Assembly: GCF_900142515.1 (NCBI RefSeq)
Contig: NZ_FRBC01000017.1
Span: forward strand, 1-64,000
Reading direction: 5' to 3'
Source: Pseudoselenomonas ruminantium
GTDB taxonomy: Bacteria > Bacillota > Negativicutes > Selenomonadales > Selenomonadaceae
Length of the DNA: 64,000 nt
The notes below the pieces were generated by a model. That model was not told the origin of the DNA. It ran no database searches and saw only the letters and a list, made by a program, of their open reading frames with translations. Shown in pieces: positions 52,774 to 63,266 of the stretch; position 1 is the stretch's first letter; the number at the start of each line of letters is the position of its first letter. Made by a program: the position numbers and the translations under genes.

Positions 52774-54975
52774 TTACTCCTCGGCCAGTTCTTCTTTAGC
52801 CCGATCGAGCAGCAAGTTCAAAAGCTTTATACCAGCCTCAGGGATATTGGTTCCCGGGGCAAAGATAGCTACTGCGCCGTGTTTATAGAGGTTGTCATAA
52901 TCCTGCACGGGGATGACACCGCCGATGCAGACCATGATGTCCTCACGGCCCAGTTTCTTGAGTTCGTCCACCAGCTGGGGCAGGAGGGTGTTATGCCCCG
53001 CTGCCAGTGAACTGAAGCCCACCATATGCACATCGTTATCCACAGCATCCTGTGCCGTTTCCTCCGGTGTCTGGAACAGCGGGCCCACATCAACGTCCCA
53101 GCCCATATCGGCGAAGGACGATGCAATAACTTTCTGACCGCGGTCGTGACCGTCCTGCCCCATCTTGGCTACAAAGATACGGGGACGGCGGCCGGTGAGT
53201 TCTTCGAACTCGTCAGCCATAGCCCGAGCCTTATCCAACTCGGTCTTGTCGGTGAACTCGGAAGAATAGACTCCCGAAATGGTATGTATAACCGCCTGAT
53301 AGCGGCCAGAAACCTTTTCCACAGCGTCGGAGATCTCGCCCAGCGATGCACGCACCCGGGCAGCTTCCACGGCGCATTCCAGCAGGTTGCCGTTGTCACG
53401 GCTGTCAGCTGCTTTGGTGATAGCCTCGAGAGCCCGGCGCACATCATCATCATTGCGTTCACGCCGCAATTTTTCGAGGCGTTCCACCTGTGCATTGCGC
53501 ACGGCGGTGTTGTCGATGGCCAGGATTTCCAACGGATCTTCCTTTTCGAGGCGATACTTGTTAAGGCCCACGATTGTCTCGTTGCCCGAATCGATCTGCG
53601 CCTGACGGCGTGCTGCCGCTTCCTCGATGCGCATCTTGGGCAAGCCGGTAGAGATGGCCTTGGCCATGCCCCCCAAAGCTTCGACTTCCTGAATATGCGC
53701 CCAGGCACGACGGATGATTTCGTTGGTAAGTGCCTCCACATAATAGGAACCGCCCCAGGGATCGATGATCTTGCAGACCTTGGTCTCGTCCTGAATATAA
53801 AGCTGCGTATTGCGGGCAATGCGTGCCGAGAAATCCGTCGGCAGAGCAATGGCCTCGTCCAGGGCGTTGGTATGCAGGGACTGAGTATGGCCGAGCGCCG
53901 CACCCATGGCCTCCATCGCCGTACGAGAGATATTGTTGAACGGGTCCTGTGCCGTAAGCGACCAGCCCGAAGTCTGGCAATGGGTACGAAGTGCCATAGA
54001 CTTTGGCTCCTTGGCGCCAAAGGATTTGACGATTTTCGCCCAGAGCACACGGGCCGCCCGCATCTTGGCCACTTCCATGAAGTAATTCTTGCCGATAGCC
54101 CAGAAGAAGGACAAACGCTTAGCGAAGGCATCGACCGGCAGGCCGGCATTGATACCCGTGCGGATATATTCAAGGCCATCAGCCAGCGTGTAACCCAATT
54201 CGATATCTGCCGGAGCTCCGGCCTCCTGCATATGGTAACCGGAAATGGAAATGCTGTTGAACTTCGGCATGTATTTCGTCGTGTATTCAAAGATATCGCC
54301 GATGATACGCATGGACATTTCCGGCGGATAGATATAGGTATTACGCACCATGAACTCTTTCAGGATATCGTTCTGGATGGTGCCCGCCATGATTTTCTTA
54401 TCCACGCCCTGTTCGACACCGGACTGGATAAAGAAGGCGAGAATCGGCAGCACGGCGCCGTTCATGGTCATGGATACAGACATCTGGTCAAGGGGAATCC
54501 CCGAGAACAGGATATTCATATCGAGCATGGAGCAGACCGACACGCCTGCCTTCCCCACATCGCCCACAACACGCGGATTGTCCGCATCATAGCCGCGGTG
54601 CGTCGGCAGGTCAAAGGCAATGGAGAGGCCTTTCTGGCCGGCGGCCAGGTTGCGGCGATAGAATGCATTGGATTCCTCTGCCGTGGAGAAACCGGCGTAC
54701 TGGCGTACTGTCCAAGGCCGGAACACGTACATGGTGGAGTACGGCCCACGCAAACAGGGCGGAATGCCGCTGGCAAAATCCAGATGGTTCATATGGTCGT
54801 ATTCGTCATGGTTATATAACGGCTTTACCGGAATATGTTCCATGGTGCGGCGGGTATAAGCATCGAAATCTGCACCGGCCTGAGCGCTGAAGAGTTTTTC
54901 CCACTCTTTGACGTCAGCCCCCGTAGGTTCCCGCAGGCTCATATTGGTAAAGTCAGGGTTCGTAAAGCTTCCCAT
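52774..54975 (-). CDS. mutB: Methylmalonyl-CoA mutase large (catalytic) subunit
   Basis: 733 residues. N-terminal TIM barrel with '[45 protein letters not shown]' and '[16 protein letters not shown]'; C-terminal B12 domain with the cobalt-ligand motif 'DGHDRG' near 612 and '[15 protein letters not shown]', 'CIGGVIP'. Converts succinyl-CoA and (R)-methylmalonyl-CoA, the core rearrangement of propionate formation. Start shares its A with the mutA stop (TAATG). Confidence 0.97.
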   Translation of the reverse strand: MGSFTNPDFTNMSLREPTGADVKEWEKLFSAQAGADFDAYTRRTMEHIPVKPLYNHDEYDHMNHLDFASGIPPCLRGPYSTMYVFRPWTVRQYAGFSTAEESNAFYRRNLAAGQKGLSIAFDLPTHRGYDADNPRVVGDVGKAGVSVCSMLDMNILFSGIPLDQMSVSMTMNGAVLPILAFFIQSGVEQGVDKKIMAGTIQNDILKEFMVRNTYIYPPEMSMRIIGDIFEYTTKYMPKFNSISISGYHMQEAGAPADIELGYTLADGLEYIRTGINAGLPVDAFAKRLSFFWAIGKNYFMEVAKMRAARVLWAKIVKSFGAKEPKSMALRTHCQTSGWSLTAQDPFNNISRTAMEAMGAALGHTQSLHTNALDEAIALPTDFSARIARNTQLYIQDETKVCKIIDPWGGSYYVEALTNEIIRRAWAHIQEVEALGGMAKAISTGLPKMRIEEAAARRQAQIDSGNETIVGLNKYRLEKEDPLEILAIDNTAVRNAQVERLEKLRRERNDDDVRRALEAITKAADSRDNGNLLECAVEAARVRASLGEISDAVEKVSGRYQAVIHTISGVYSSEFTDKTELDKARAMADEFEELTGRRPRIFVAKMGQDGHDRGQKVIASSFADMGWDVDVGPLFQTPEETAQDAVDNDVHMVGFSSLAAGHNTLLPQLVDELKKLGREDIMVCIGGVIPVQDYDNLYKHGAVAIFAPGTNIPEAGIKLLNLLLDRAKEELAEE

Positions 54976-57149
54976 TATGCAATCATCCCTTTCTTCTTCT
55001 GCAGGAGCTGCAGGATCTTATAGCAGTTGGCCTTGACGGAGATATATTCATCAATGCCCGCTTCATTATAGGTTTCAAGCAAATCCTTCGGTGCTGCTCC
55101 AGCCAGGAATACCGTGGCCTCAGGCAATACCTCATGGAGCTTCGGTGCCAGCTCCGGCACGATTTCAGGATAAGTAGCATCCGTGGAGCAGATAACCACT
55201 GCATCGGCCCCGGATTCCTTGGCGGCAGCCGCCGCTTCGTCCACCGTGGGGAAACCGTTGTTGGTCAGCACCTCAAAGGCACCAACCTGCAGGAAACCCG
55301 TGGTGAAGTCCGCTCTGGCCTTGTGCTGCGGGATAGGCCCCATATTGGCCAGGAAGATCCGGACATTATCGTGATGTTCGGCCTTGTAATCCTCCGTCAG
55401 CTTACGCAAGGCTTCAAAGCGCTCACTCCAGCGATGGGGAGCAATGGCCGTGACTTCCTCACTGTTCGCCCCGGCAAAAGCCGCAGCGATCTCTGCGGTA
55501 GTTGCGCCGGCCTGAGCCGCTTCAATGGCTGCGTCAACGCTGGCAGCAGTTTTCAGCGCCGCCAGTTTCTCAGCCTTGAATGTCTCATCTATATCGGCCA
55601 GATATTCCTCTACCTGGTCCGTACGCTGTTTCTTATTCTCAGCCATATCTTCAGGACGCGGATCCAGCAGGGTTTCCGTCATATTCGGATACATGTTGTT
55701 GCCCACGATCCTGTCCTTGCGGGTTTCCGAAGCCTTGAAGCGCTCCGCGAGAATCGTGGCAATCTCACTTTGCGGATAACCTTCCTGCAGAGCTTTCAGC
55801 ATGCCGCCCTTGCCTTCGATGGCCTGGAATTCGGCCCAGATCTTTTCCTTCATCTGTTTGGTCAATGTTTCCACGGCCCAGGAACCGCCTGCCGGATCAA
55901 TGGGCTGCAACAGTCCGAATTCTTCCTGCAGGATGATCTGCACATTGCGGGCAATGCGGCGGGAGAATTCATCCCCTTTGCGGATAGGCTCATCAAAAGG
56001 CGAGCTTTCAAAGGAATCCACACCACCCACAACGCCGGAGAAGATTTCCGTAGTATTCCTAAGCATGTTGACATAGGGGTCATAGACCGTCTTGAAGAAC
56101 AGGGCCGGGCGGGCATGGATATGCATGCGCTGGGCCTCCTTGCTGCCGCCGAAGGCCTCCACGATCTGTGCCCAAAGCGGACGCAGGGCACGGAGCTTGG
56201 CAATCTGCAGGAAGAAGTTGGCTCCCATGGAGAAGCCAAACATGATCTGGCCAGCAGCTTCTTCAATCGAGAGGCCCCGTTCCAGCATAGCCCGCAGATA
56301 AGCTACAGCAGTGGCCAGAGTATAAGCCGATTCCTGCACATCATTGGCCCCACCCCGGCTATAGACATCACTGCGTACGAACACGGTCTTCAGTCCTGGA
56401 GCATTCGAAATCGCCCATTTGGCACATTGAGCCATCTCATCATAGAGGCTGGCGATGGCTTTAGTATTCTTGCCACCAGCAGTCAGCTCCCCTAAGGGAT
56501 CAGCCCCCACAATGCCCCGTACTTTCGCCAGATCCTGCCCCGAGGCCTTCAAGGCACCGGCAAACAGGGAAAGCATCGGCAAGGCCGATTCCCCGGCATA
56601 AAGGTACAGCGGATATTTATCGAGTTTCAAACCATTGAGCAAGGTGTGCATATCATCCAGAGTAGTTACCGAAACGCCCTCATCCCCAGGAGCCGCTGCT
56701 GTGCGCACATCCTGAGCCTTCAGGCTGGCACTGTCCAGCTTGATATGATAGATGGTAGAACCTTTCTCCTGCTCATGACGCAGCAGCTCATTGTTTTCTG
56801 CGGGCATGGTCTCATCACAGGCCTGCGCTATCCCCCAGGGTTTTCCCAGATATCCGCTGGGCTGGGCACCACGCAGGAAATCATCCATCCCTGGGAAGGA
56901 ATTTTTCGGCAGGATATCTTCGGTATCCTTGCGGAAATACATGGGATCAAAGGTAATGCCCTCATAGGTCTTGGTGTACATTTTTTTCTCAAAGGGCGCT
57001 CCCTTCAAGAGGGCGATACAGGCTTCCTTCCACTCCTCATAAGTGGGCGGGGTAAACTCGTCCAAAGGCACATCGGGAAAGTCTGTCTGCTGCTCGGCTT
57101 TCTTCAAGATAGCCTGCAGATCCAGCTCGCCACCGGTTTCGTTACTCAT
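54975..57149 (-). CDS. mutA: Methylmalonyl-CoA mutase small subunit
   Basis: 724 residues from the ATG at 57149, with GAGGAGG 7 bases upstream; a longer frame to 57278 would run into the terminator hairpin and is rejected. Same fold as MutB ('[26 protein letters not shown]', '[25 protein letters not shown]') but the B12 motif is replaced by '[14 protein letters not shown]', as expected for the non-catalytic subunit. First gene after the cobalamin riboswitch. Confidence 0.96.
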   Translation of the reverse strand: MSNETGGELDLQAILKKAEQQTDFPDVPLDEFTPPTYEEWKEACIALLKGAPFEKKMYTKTYEGITFDPMYFRKDTEDILPKNSFPGMDDFLRGAQPSGYLGKPWGIAQACDETMPAENNELLRHEQEKGSTIYHIKLDSASLKAQDVRTAAAPGDEGVSVTTLDDMHTLLNGLKLDKYPLYLYAGESALPMLSLFAGALKASGQDLAKVRGIVGADPLGELTAGGKNTKAIASLYDEMAQCAKWAISNAPGLKTVFVRSDVYSRGGANDVQESAYTLATAVAYLRAMLERGLSIEEAAGQIMFGFSMGANFFLQIAKLRALRPLWAQIVEAFGGSKEAQRMHIHARPALFFKTVYDPYVNMLRNTTEIFSGVVGGVDSFESSPFDEPIRKGDEFSRRIARNVQIILQEEFGLLQPIDPAGGSWAVETLTKQMKEKIWAEFQAIEGKGGMLKALQEGYPQSEIATILAERFKASETRKDRIVGNNMYPNMTETLLDPRPEDMAENKKQRTDQVEEYLADIDETFKAEKLAALKTAASVDAAIEAAQAGATTAEIAAAFAGANSEEVTAIAPHRWSERFEALRKLTEDYKAEHHDNVRIFLANMGPIPQHKARADFTTGFLQVGAFEVLTNNGFPTVDEAAAAAKESGADAVVICSTDATYPEIVPELAPKLHEVLPEATVFLAGAAPKDLLETYNEAGIDEYISVKANCYKILQLLQKKKGMIA

Positions 57150-57181
57150 AGCACAGCCTCCTCTTTTTTTGGGATATGCAC

Positions 57182-57222
57182 AAAAAACGGCAACCTTTTC
57201 GCGAATGCAAAAAGATTGCCGT
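57182..57222 (-). terminator. Intrinsic terminator in the mutA leader (riboswitch expression platform)
   Basis: Stem ACGGCAATC..TTTT / AAAAGGTTGCCGT with an 8-base loop followed by TTTTTTG on the minus strand, 33 bases before the mutA start codon. Located after the cobalamin aptamer, so it is the likely switching element. Confidence 0.88.
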
Positions 57223-57309
57223 CTAATAATCGTGCTAACAGAACCACACGACAAAAGCCGCAGGCCTGAATACCCCACACTAGATTCAATCCCCTACCCA
57301 TCGCTCGCA

Positions 57310-57505
57310 GGCACGACTCTGAAAGAGAGTCACGGTGATGCCAGAACAGGCAGTTCTCCTGGCTCGGTTTCATCATCCTGCATCGCCTTCCCAAGGTACG
57401 CTTATCTACCCCAGTGACATATTGTGCAGGACTCCACCTTACAGTGGCGGGACCGCTCCGGCTTATACCGGATTCCCTATTAAGTCCGTAGGACACCTGT
57501 TCCCA
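57310..57505 (-). ncRNA. Cobalamin (B12) riboswitch aptamer
   Basis: Minus-strand landmarks in the right order: 'AATAGGGAAtcCGGT' after the leader helix (about 57467-57485), 'GCCACTGT' (about 57442-57450), and the B12 box 'AGCCAGGAGAACTGCC' (about 57347-57363), with closing stem ACAGG/CCTGT. A small GACTCT/AGAGTC hairpin follows at about 57316-57332. Binds adenosyl- or other cobalamins. It precedes the terminator and mutA. 57506-57611 upstream is AT-rich and should carry the promoter. Confidence 0.92.
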
Positions 57506-57611
57506 AAAATATTTAAATCTAATGCTAATATTAATACTAATTATTTCATTTGTCAAGAAAATCTGTAAATAATAAACTTTAAACAACAATACGCAAAAAC
57601 ATAATCAAAAA

Positions 57612-58166
57612 TCATTTCTTCTTCAGTTTTCCTTCAGCATTCACTTCCTGCAATCCATAGATTGCGCCTGCAAAAGCAGCTCCCATGATGCGTGTTTCAT
57701 TATCAGGCTGCTTGCGCAGCTCATTCATGCGAGCATGAAAAGAATCCTCTGCAATGGCCATATTCAGATAAATGGCCAGACTGAGCTTGTCCTGCAGATT
57801 TTGAGAAGTCAGGAACCCCGCCACTAATTTGCCGCGACGTTTTGGTTTTTCTGCCGCTGTCAGTGCATTGGAAATCGCCTGAATGATGGGATCATGGAAT
57901 TTATCCGCTACCTGCCATGCTGACATGCAGGCTTTTTTCATCTTCACGCCATCCCTGACCAGAAAGAAAATGATCAAGGCTGCCATAGCCAAGACACTCT
58001 TGTCTGCTGTATTCCGCTGATTACAGAACTCATAAAGCTCAACCGGGTCCGTATCGGTCCGCAGTCCCAGATCGATTGCCTGAGAAATATCCTCTGCGCC
58101 CACCTGAAAGAATAACCCCGCAGCCGTCATACAGCCCCGGGCACGTTCCACTGCATTTCTATCCAT
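57612..58166 (-). CDS. Unknown protein following dhaL
   Basis: 184 residues from the ATG at 58166 (GAGGTG 6 bases upstream). Helical, one hydrophobic stretch 'LAMAALIIFFLV' near 62, lysine-rich ends. The segment 'DNETRIMGAAFAGAIYGL' near the C-terminus weakly recalls the 'D-x-D-T...GA-x-AGA-x-YG' end of ADP-ribosylglycohydrolases, but the rest of that family's motifs are not obvious. It holds the place where dhaM or another partner would be expected. Function unknown. Confidence 0.7.
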   Translation of the reverse strand: MDRNAVERARGCMTAAGLFFQVGAEDISQAIDLGLRTDTDPVELYEFCNQRNTADKSVLAMAALIIFFLVRDGVKMKKACMSAWQVADKFHDPIIQAISNALTAAEKPKRRGKLVAGFLTSQNLQDKLSLAIYLNMAIAEDSFHARMNELRKQPDNETRIMGAAFAGAIYGLQEVNAEGKLKKK

Positions 58167-58196
58167 GGTTATCACCTCAGCAGATTATCTATCATC

Positions 58197-58850
58197 CTAC
58201 TCGCATTCTGCACGTCTTGCCACAGCCACCCTATACATTGATTGCAGCATCAACCAGACCGTGGTTGCCCCCGGATCCTGATGGCCGATGCTTCGCACAC
58301 CTATATAGGCAGCTCTGCCTTTGCTGGCTTGAATCGTCTTCGTATACTCTACGCCTTCTTCAGCAGCTTCAGCTCCTGCCTGAAGGATTTCGGTAAAGCC
58401 TTTTCCTTCTTCCAAAGCCTGTTGCATTGCCCTGACTGCAGGAAACAGGGCATCGAGCATCGTCTTTTCGCCTTCGCTGCTCTTACCGATATTTGCCACC
58501 CCCATGGTACCTTCCTCAAAAGCTGCCACAAGATTTGCTTCTTCCATATCGAGATTGTCAATCTCGATCATACCTGCCTGCAGATAGAATTTGCCAAACA
58601 ACGGCCCGGCCGAACCACCGATTTCCGTGATGCAACGCATGCCCACATGCCGGAGGACTTCACCCAGATGCTCTTCCGACTCTGCTAGATCCGGCAAATC
58701 CTGCAGGATAATACGGGCAAATCTGGCCATATTCGTGCCATGGTCGCCATCACCGATGACATTGTCCAAATGATTCAAGTATTCCTCATGCTCAATGATA
58801 TCCTTGCTGATAGCAGCCAGGGACTCAAGCATATATTCTTTTCCAAACAT
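58197..58850 (-). CDS. dhaL: Dihydroxyacetone kinase-type DhaL subunit
   Basis: 217 residues. ADP/Mg site 'NVIGDGDHGTNMARF' near 31-45, 'GGSAGPLFGKFYLQA', 'EEGTMGVANIGKSSEGEKTMLDAL' and 'QASKGRAAYIGVRSIGHQDPGA'. Nucleotide-binding half of the kinase; phosphorylates dihydroxyacetone or a related short ketose bound to DhaK. ATG with AGGGG; 15 bases after dhaK. Confidence 0.9.
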   Translation of the reverse strand: MFGKEYMLESLAAISKDIIEHEEYLNHLDNVIGDGDHGTNMARFARIILQDLPDLAESEEHLGEVLRHVGMRCITEIGGSAGPLFGKFYLQAGMIEIDNLDMEEANLVAAFEEGTMGVANIGKSSEGEKTMLDALFPAVRAMQQALEEGKGFTEILQAGAEAAEEGVEYTKTIQASKGRAAYIGVRSIGHQDPGATTVWLMLQSMYRVAVARRAECE

Positions 58851-58865
58851 AGCGGACGTCCCCCT

Positions 58866-59852
58866 TCAACGCCTGATGATGGGCGTTATCGCTATTGCGT
58901 CATAAAGCGCCTTCAGATGCGGATCAAGCCGCAACAGACTAATGGAAAAACCACCCATTTCCATGGAAGTCATGTAATTGCCAATCATCGTATCGTAGAT
59001 TACAATCCCCTGCTCAGCCAGGTATTCATGCACAAATTCATTGATTACATAAAGTTCCATCAGAGGAGTGCCGCCCAAGCCATTGATCAGCACTACCACT
59101 TCACTGCTCTCATAATTGCAATCCAGCAGGATGAGTTCGAGCATCTGCCGTGCCGTGTCTCTGGCATTCATCATCTCACAGCGCACAACTCCCGGCTCTC
59201 CATGCAGCCCCATGCCAATCTCCATTTCTTGCTCACCCAGTTCAAAACTGGGCTCTCCATCCGCAGGAATGATACATGGACGACAGGCAACTCCCACAGT
59301 ACGCAAACCCGCAGCTGCCCACTCCGCCACTTTCTTCACACCATAGAGATCTGTGCCCATCTCTGCCTCAGCACCGGCCAGCTTCATGATCAGCACCACA
59401 CCTGCCAAGCCTCGCCGCCCCACAGATTTATGCTTCTGCGTAGCCACATCATCGGCAATGACAACGGACTCCACTGCAATGCCTTCCATTTGTGCCAATT
59501 CCATAGCCATACGGAAATTCAGCACATCGCCGGTATAATTCACGATAATGCAGAGCACACCCGCCTCATTCTGGACCTCCTTGATTGCTTTCAATATCAT
59601 ATCGGGCGTGGGCGAAGAAAATATCTTGCCAGGAATCGCTGCATCCAGCATCCCATAACCAACATACCCGCTGGGGGCCGGCTCATGACCACTGCCACAA
59701 CCAAAAACCAGTGCTACCCTGTCCGTTTTCAGCTTCTGCCTGACCATGATATTGCAGCCCGGCAGCTGGCGGAGAATCCCCGGCTTCGACAAGGCCATTC
59801 CTCGTGCAACCTCGGCTTCCAGTTTTTCCGGTTCGTTGATGAACTTCTTCAC
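58866..59852 (-). CDS. dhaK: Dihydroxyacetone kinase-type DhaK subunit
   Basis: 328 residues from a GTG at 59852 with GAGGTG upstream. 'MKKFINEPEKLEAEVARGM', 'GCGSGHEPAPSGYVGYGMLDAA', 'GVLCIIVNYTGDVLNF', 'VGRRGLAGVVL', and the substrate-binding histidine in 'GMGLHGEPGV'. Binds the ketose covalently through that His. No dhaM (phosphoryl donor) gene here, so either the PTS partner is elsewhere or the pair uses another donor. Confidence 0.92.
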   Translation of the reverse strand: MKKFINEPEKLEAEVARGMALSKPGILRQLPGCNIMVRQKLKTDRVALVFGCGSGHEPAPSGYVGYGMLDAAIPGKIFSSPTPDMILKAIKEVQNEAGVLCIIVNYTGDVLNFRMAMELAQMEGIAVESVVIADDVATQKHKSVGRRGLAGVVLIMKLAGAEAEMGTDLYGVKKVAEWAAAGLRTVGVACRPCIIPADGEPSFELGEQEMEIGMGLHGEPGVVRCEMMNARDTARQMLELILLDCNYESSEVVVLINGLGGTPLMELYVINEFVHEYLAEQGIVIYDTMIGNYMTSMEMGGFSISLLRLDPHLKALYDAIAITPIIRR

Positions 59853-59988
59853 AGTCTCACCTCATTGTGTATATCAGACAGAATTTTATCAATGTTCATT
59901 ATTCGTGCCAGGATCTATTATTTCCTGCTTACCTGGAAGTTTTTACCCCACATCATCCCTCTCGCTTTCAAAGGAATGATGTCATAAC

Positions 59989-60022
59989 TAAAAACTGCAC
60001 ACAGCGCTTTGCCATGTGCAGT
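59989..60022 (-). terminator. Terminator of the DUF1294 gene
   Basis: ACTGCACATGG / CTGTGTGCAGT stem followed by TTTTTAG on the minus strand, 7 bases past the stop. 59853-59988 holds no recognisable gene. Confidence 0.85.
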
Positions 60023-60028
60023 ACGATT

Positions 60029-60301
60029 TCAATTAAAATGCAAGTATACCAAGCCCGCCACCTGCAATAGCAAGATGACCGGCACACCATAACGGAACTT
60101 CAAATGCCGGGTCTTGTGCCGAAAGATCTGCATAGCCAGCAAGGCCCCTATGCTTCCGCCCAACACAGCCAACAACATCAGTATCTTCTCCGGCACCCGC
60201 CAGCTGTCCATCTTGGCAAAAAGCTTATCACCGCCATAGACCACCAAGACCAATGCATTGATTATTGCTAAATACCAGTAAAATATTTCGTGCATGCTCA
60301 T
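60029..60301 (-). CDS. DUF1294 small membrane protein
   Basis: 90 residues. Three hydrophobic segments ('YWYLAIINALVLVVYGGDKLFA', 'ILMLLAVLGGSIGALLAMQIF', 'YGVPVILLLQVAGLVYL') and the family signature 'R-x-P-E-x-x-L...GGSIGALLAM-x-x-FRHKT-x-H-x-x-F'. Function unknown. ATG with AAGGA upstream. Confidence 0.88.
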   Translation of the reverse strand: MSMHEIFYWYLAIINALVLVVYGGDKLFAKMDSWRVPEKILMLLAVLGGSIGALLAMQIFRHKTRHLKFRYGVPVILLLQVAGLVYLHFN

Positions 60302-60321
60302 AATTTTATCCTTTAATATCC

Positions 60322-60528
60322 TTATCCACCAAAATAGCCAATCTGCCCAACCACATCTTTATTCTTTTCTTTGCAATCCAGGATGCGTTTATACAATCTC
60401 TTATAGTATTCCTTGTAGATCTCTTTCAAAGGACTCTCCTGAATATCTTCATAGGCTTTCTCCAAATCTGAATCTGAGTATTGATACGGATGATGCATAA
60501 CATCTACAGCTCGATGCAAGTCTTTCAT
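60322..60528 (-). CDS. Small soluble protein, unknown
   Basis: 68 residues, AGGAGG 11 bases before the ATG. Charged, tyrosine-rich helices ('SDSDLEKAYEDIQESPLKEIYKEYYKRLYKRILDCKEKN'). No family recognised. Upstream of DUF1294 on the same strand, 20 bases apart. Confidence 0.6.
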   Translation of the reverse strand: MKDLHRAVDVMHHPYQYSDSDLEKAYEDIQESPLKEIYKEYYKRLYKRILDCKEKNKDVVGQIGYFGG

Positions 60529-60652
60529 GGCGCGCTCTTCCTCCTACACAGAATACACTCTCTCCATATCTGAATTCCATATAAGCGCCAAAACTCCTGC
60601 CTGGCCATGCAAGTTCCTCATAAAATTTCTTGTAAGGACTGCACCGCCTTAT

Positions 60653-60690
60653 AAAAAAATCCCTGCACCCTCAACGACGATGCAGAGATT
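60653..60690 (-). terminator. Terminator of the RNase J gene
   Basis: Stem ATCTCTGCATC / GGTGCAGGGAT with a T7 run on the minus strand, 16 bases past the stop at 60706. Confidence 0.85.
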
Positions 60691-60705
60691 CTCATTACAT
60701 TTTTA

Positions 60706-62367
60706 TCATACTTCCTGAATGATTGGCAATATCATAGGACGACGACGGGTCTTCTCAAACAGATAACGGCCCAACGCATCGCGGACATTGGCTTTGATAG
60801 CCGCCCATTCCTTGACGCCCTCTTCTTCACAACGCTCCAAAGCCTGCTCAACCCGGGCACGGGCCTCATCCATAAGTGCTTCTGATTCACGCACATAGAC
60901 AAAACCTCTGGACACAATATCGGGGCCGCCTACTACGGTATTGGACGCTCTGTCCATAGCCACCACAATGATCAGGATACCATCCTGGGATAACTGGCGG
61001 CGATCGCGTAAGACGATATTGCCCACATCGCCGACACCCAATCCGTCTACCATAACCATGCCAGCAGTAACCTTACCAGCTACCTGCCCCTTGTCACGGG
61101 AAAATTCGAACACATAGCCGTTCTCACCCAAGAAGATATGGTCTTTCGGCATGCCCAGCTCCTGTGCCAGCTTCGCATGCTGTACCAAATGATGGTATTC
61201 ACCATGCACCGGAATAAAGAACTTCGGACGCACCAGATTGTGCATGAGTTTCAATTCCTCCCGGCTGGCATGACCGGATACATGGACTTCCTTATCCCGG
61301 CCATAGATCACATTAGCGCCAAGACGCATAAGATTATCGATGGTCTTGGATACCAATTTTTCATTGCCGGGAATCGGCGTTGCCGAAATGATAACCGTAT
61401 CATCCGGAACGATCGTGACTTTGCGGTGATCCGACAACGCCATGCGAGTCAGCGCTGACATAGGCTCACCCTGACTGCCAGTAGTGACAATAACGATTTG
61501 TTCCGGGCGATAGTTATTGATTTCATCAATATCAATTATAGTTCCTTCCGGAGCGGTAATATAACCAAGCTCCAACGATATCGTCACTACATTGACCATG
61601 CTGCGTCCCAGAATTGCCACCTTGCGCTTATAGCGTATCGCCGTGTCAATGACCTGCTGGATACGATGCACATTGGAAGAGAATGTAGCCACAATGATGC
61701 GGCTGCGTGCACCATGAAATGCCTTGTCAAAGGATGCACCCACCGTGCTCTCACTAGGGGTATGACCGGCCCGTTCGGCATTGGTGGAATCAGCCATCAT
61801 CAGCAGGACCCCTTTATTCCCCAATTCCGAGAAACGGCGGAAATCCGTCATTTTCCCGTCAATCGGCGTATAATCCAGCTTGAAGTCTCCCGTATGGACA
61901 ATCATGCCCACCGGAGTCTTGATGGATAAGCCTACCGCATCAGGTATAGAATGGTTCACGCGAATAAATCCCACGCTGAAGCAACCAACATTGATAATGT
62001 CCCCTTGCATTACCGAATGAAGATTGCTGGAATCCACTCCATTTTCCTTGAGACGACCTTCCAAAATCCCCAGCGTCAAACGGGTGCCGTAAACCGGCAC
62101 ATTGAGCTGCTTCAGGACATAGGGCAGGGCACCGATATGATCCTCGTGTCCATGAGTCAGGACAATCGCTTTGATCATCTCGCGATTTTCCAAAAGATAG
62201 CTTATATCAGGGATTACCAGATCCACGCCAAGCATATCTTCCTCGGGAAACATGAGTCCGGAATCAATTACCAGGATCTCGTCCTCTACCCGGACGACCG
62301 TCATGTTTTTCCCAATTTCCCCTAGTCCGCCCAAGGGAATAATCTGTAGTTTTTGTGCTTTTGCCAA
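60706..62367 (-). CDS. rnj: Ribonuclease J
   Basis: 553 residues from a TTG at 62367 with GGAGGTG 6 bases upstream. Metallo-beta-lactamase motifs 'THGHEDHIGAL' (71-81), 'HTGDFKLD', 'MADSTNAERAGHTPSE', beta-CASP parts 'VATFSSNVHRIQQVID', 'TTGSQGEPMSALTRMA', 'VSGHASREELKLMHNLVRPKFFIPVHGEYHHL'. 5'-3' exo- and endonuclease of mRNA and rRNA processing. Single gene with its own terminator. Confidence 0.96.
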   Translation of the reverse strand: MAKAQKLQIIPLGGLGEIGKNMTVVRVEDEILVIDSGLMFPEEDMLGVDLVIPDISYLLENREMIKAIVLTHGHEDHIGALPYVLKQLNVPVYGTRLTLGILEGRLKENGVDSSNLHSVMQGDIINVGCFSVGFIRVNHSIPDAVGLSIKTPVGMIVHTGDFKLDYTPIDGKMTDFRRFSELGNKGVLLMMADSTNAERAGHTPSESTVGASFDKAFHGARSRIIVATFSSNVHRIQQVIDTAIRYKRKVAILGRSMVNVVTISLELGYITAPEGTIIDIDEINNYRPEQIVIVTTGSQGEPMSALTRMALSDHRKVTIVPDDTVIISATPIPGNEKLVSKTIDNLMRLGANVIYGRDKEVHVSGHASREELKLMHNLVRPKFFIPVHGEYHHLVQHAKLAQELGMPKDHIFLGENGYVFEFSRDKGQVAGKVTAGMVMVDGLGVGDVGNIVLRDRRQLSQDGILIIVVAMDRASNTVVGGPDIVSRGFVYVRESEALMDEARARVEQALERCEEEGVKEWAAIKANVRDALGRYLFEKTRRRPMILPIIQEV

Positions 62368-62496
62368 AAATTACACCTCCATAATTCAGTTGTCTTCTTG
62401 CTCTTTATTGCATTTTTATTTCATTGCGTCTGCGCAATCAAAGTCCGAACAATTCATTCCTTACTATTTTATCATCCTAAATGTCATAATGCAATG

Positions 62497-62540
62497 AAAA
62501 AAAGGGACATTTCCCGCCTCAAGACGAAAAATGCCCCTTA
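62497..62540 (-). terminator. Terminator after hisIE
   Basis: AAGGGGCATTT / AAATGTCCCTT stem with a long loop followed by T7 on the minus strand, 19 bases past the hisIE stop. Confidence 0.85.
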
Positions 62541-62558
62541 TATTTGACGATTATGCCC

Positions 62559-63266
62559 TTACATTTCCGGCCTTACCCCGGTTTTACCCGTGAACTTATG
62601 ATAAGAAGCCCCTTTGCGGCGGCCCATGAGTTCATCCAGCAACTGATCAGGCGTCAGCTTGTGATAAGCCAGCAGCACCAGGCAGTGATACCAGAGATCA
62701 CCCATTTCATAGAGCACTTCCTTGCTCTTGTTGTTCTTGGAAGCAATGACGGTTTCTACAGCTTCCTCGCCCACCTTCTTGAGTATCTTATCCTGTCCCT
62801 TTTCAAAGAGATAATTCGTATAGGAACCTTCCACCGGATTAAGCTGCCGATCCTGGATCACATTGTACAGATCATTCAGCACAGTAGTCAGAGAAGTCTC
62901 TTCCTCCGGTTCAACCACCATCAGGCCTTTTTCCTTCTCCTCCACCAGCTTGCGGCCACTGAAGCAGGTATATGTACCGGTGTGGCAGGCCACGCCGGTC
63001 TGATGTACCCGGATCAGCAGGGTATCGCCATCGCAGTCATAGGAAATCTCCCGTACCTTCTGTTTGTTACCGGACTCTTCACCCTTGTTCCATAAACGCT
63101 GGCGGCTGCGGCTGTAGAACCAGGTATAGCCGGTCTCAATGGTTTTCTGCAGGGATGCAGCATTCATATAGGCCAACATCAGTACCTGACCATTCTCTTC
63201 CTGTACGATTGCCGGAACCAAGCCGTTCTCATCAAAATTAATCATGGAAATGTCAATTTCATTCAT
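62559..63266 (-). CDS. hisIE: HisIE, phosphoribosyl-AMP cyclohydrolase / phosphoribosyl-ATP pyrophosphatase
   Basis: 235 residues. HisI part (1-120): '[40 protein letters not shown]', zinc site '[27 protein letters not shown]'. HisE part (130-235): '[28 protein letters not shown]', '[12 protein letters not shown]'. Catalyses steps 2 and 3 of histidine synthesis. TGATG overlap with hisF. The tail after HisE ('[22 protein letters not shown]') is ordinary. Confidence 0.96.
   Translation of the reverse strand: MNEIDISMINFDENGLVPAIVQEENGQVLMLAYMNAASLQKTIETGYTWFYSRSRQRLWNKGEESGNKQKVREISYDCDGDTLLIRVHQTGVACHTGTYTCFSGRKLVEEKEKGLMVVEPEEETSLTTVLNDLYNVIQDRQLNPVEGSYTNYLFEKGQDKILKKVGEEAVETVIASKNNKSKEVLYEMGDLWYHCLVLLAYHKLTPDQLLDELMGRRKGASYHKFTGKTGVRPEM

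Noticed and set aside
53026-54819. 597-codon plus-strand frame opposite mutB
   Set aside because: Antisense shadow of a well-conserved gene in GC-rich codons; no ribosome site or domain. The same applies to 55134-56495, 22891-24186 and 21768-23015.
52774-57149. mutA and mutB as a recent gene duplication
   Set aside because: They are the normal, long-diverged small and large subunits of the heterodimeric mutase.
57150-57278. N-terminal extension of mutA
   Set aside because: It would pass through the intrinsic terminator; the ATG at 57149 has an excellent ribosome site and the normal family start.
57335-57568. Plus-strand frame of 77 codons
   Set aside because: Lies inside the cobalamin riboswitch on the opposite strand; the RNA explains the sequence conservation.
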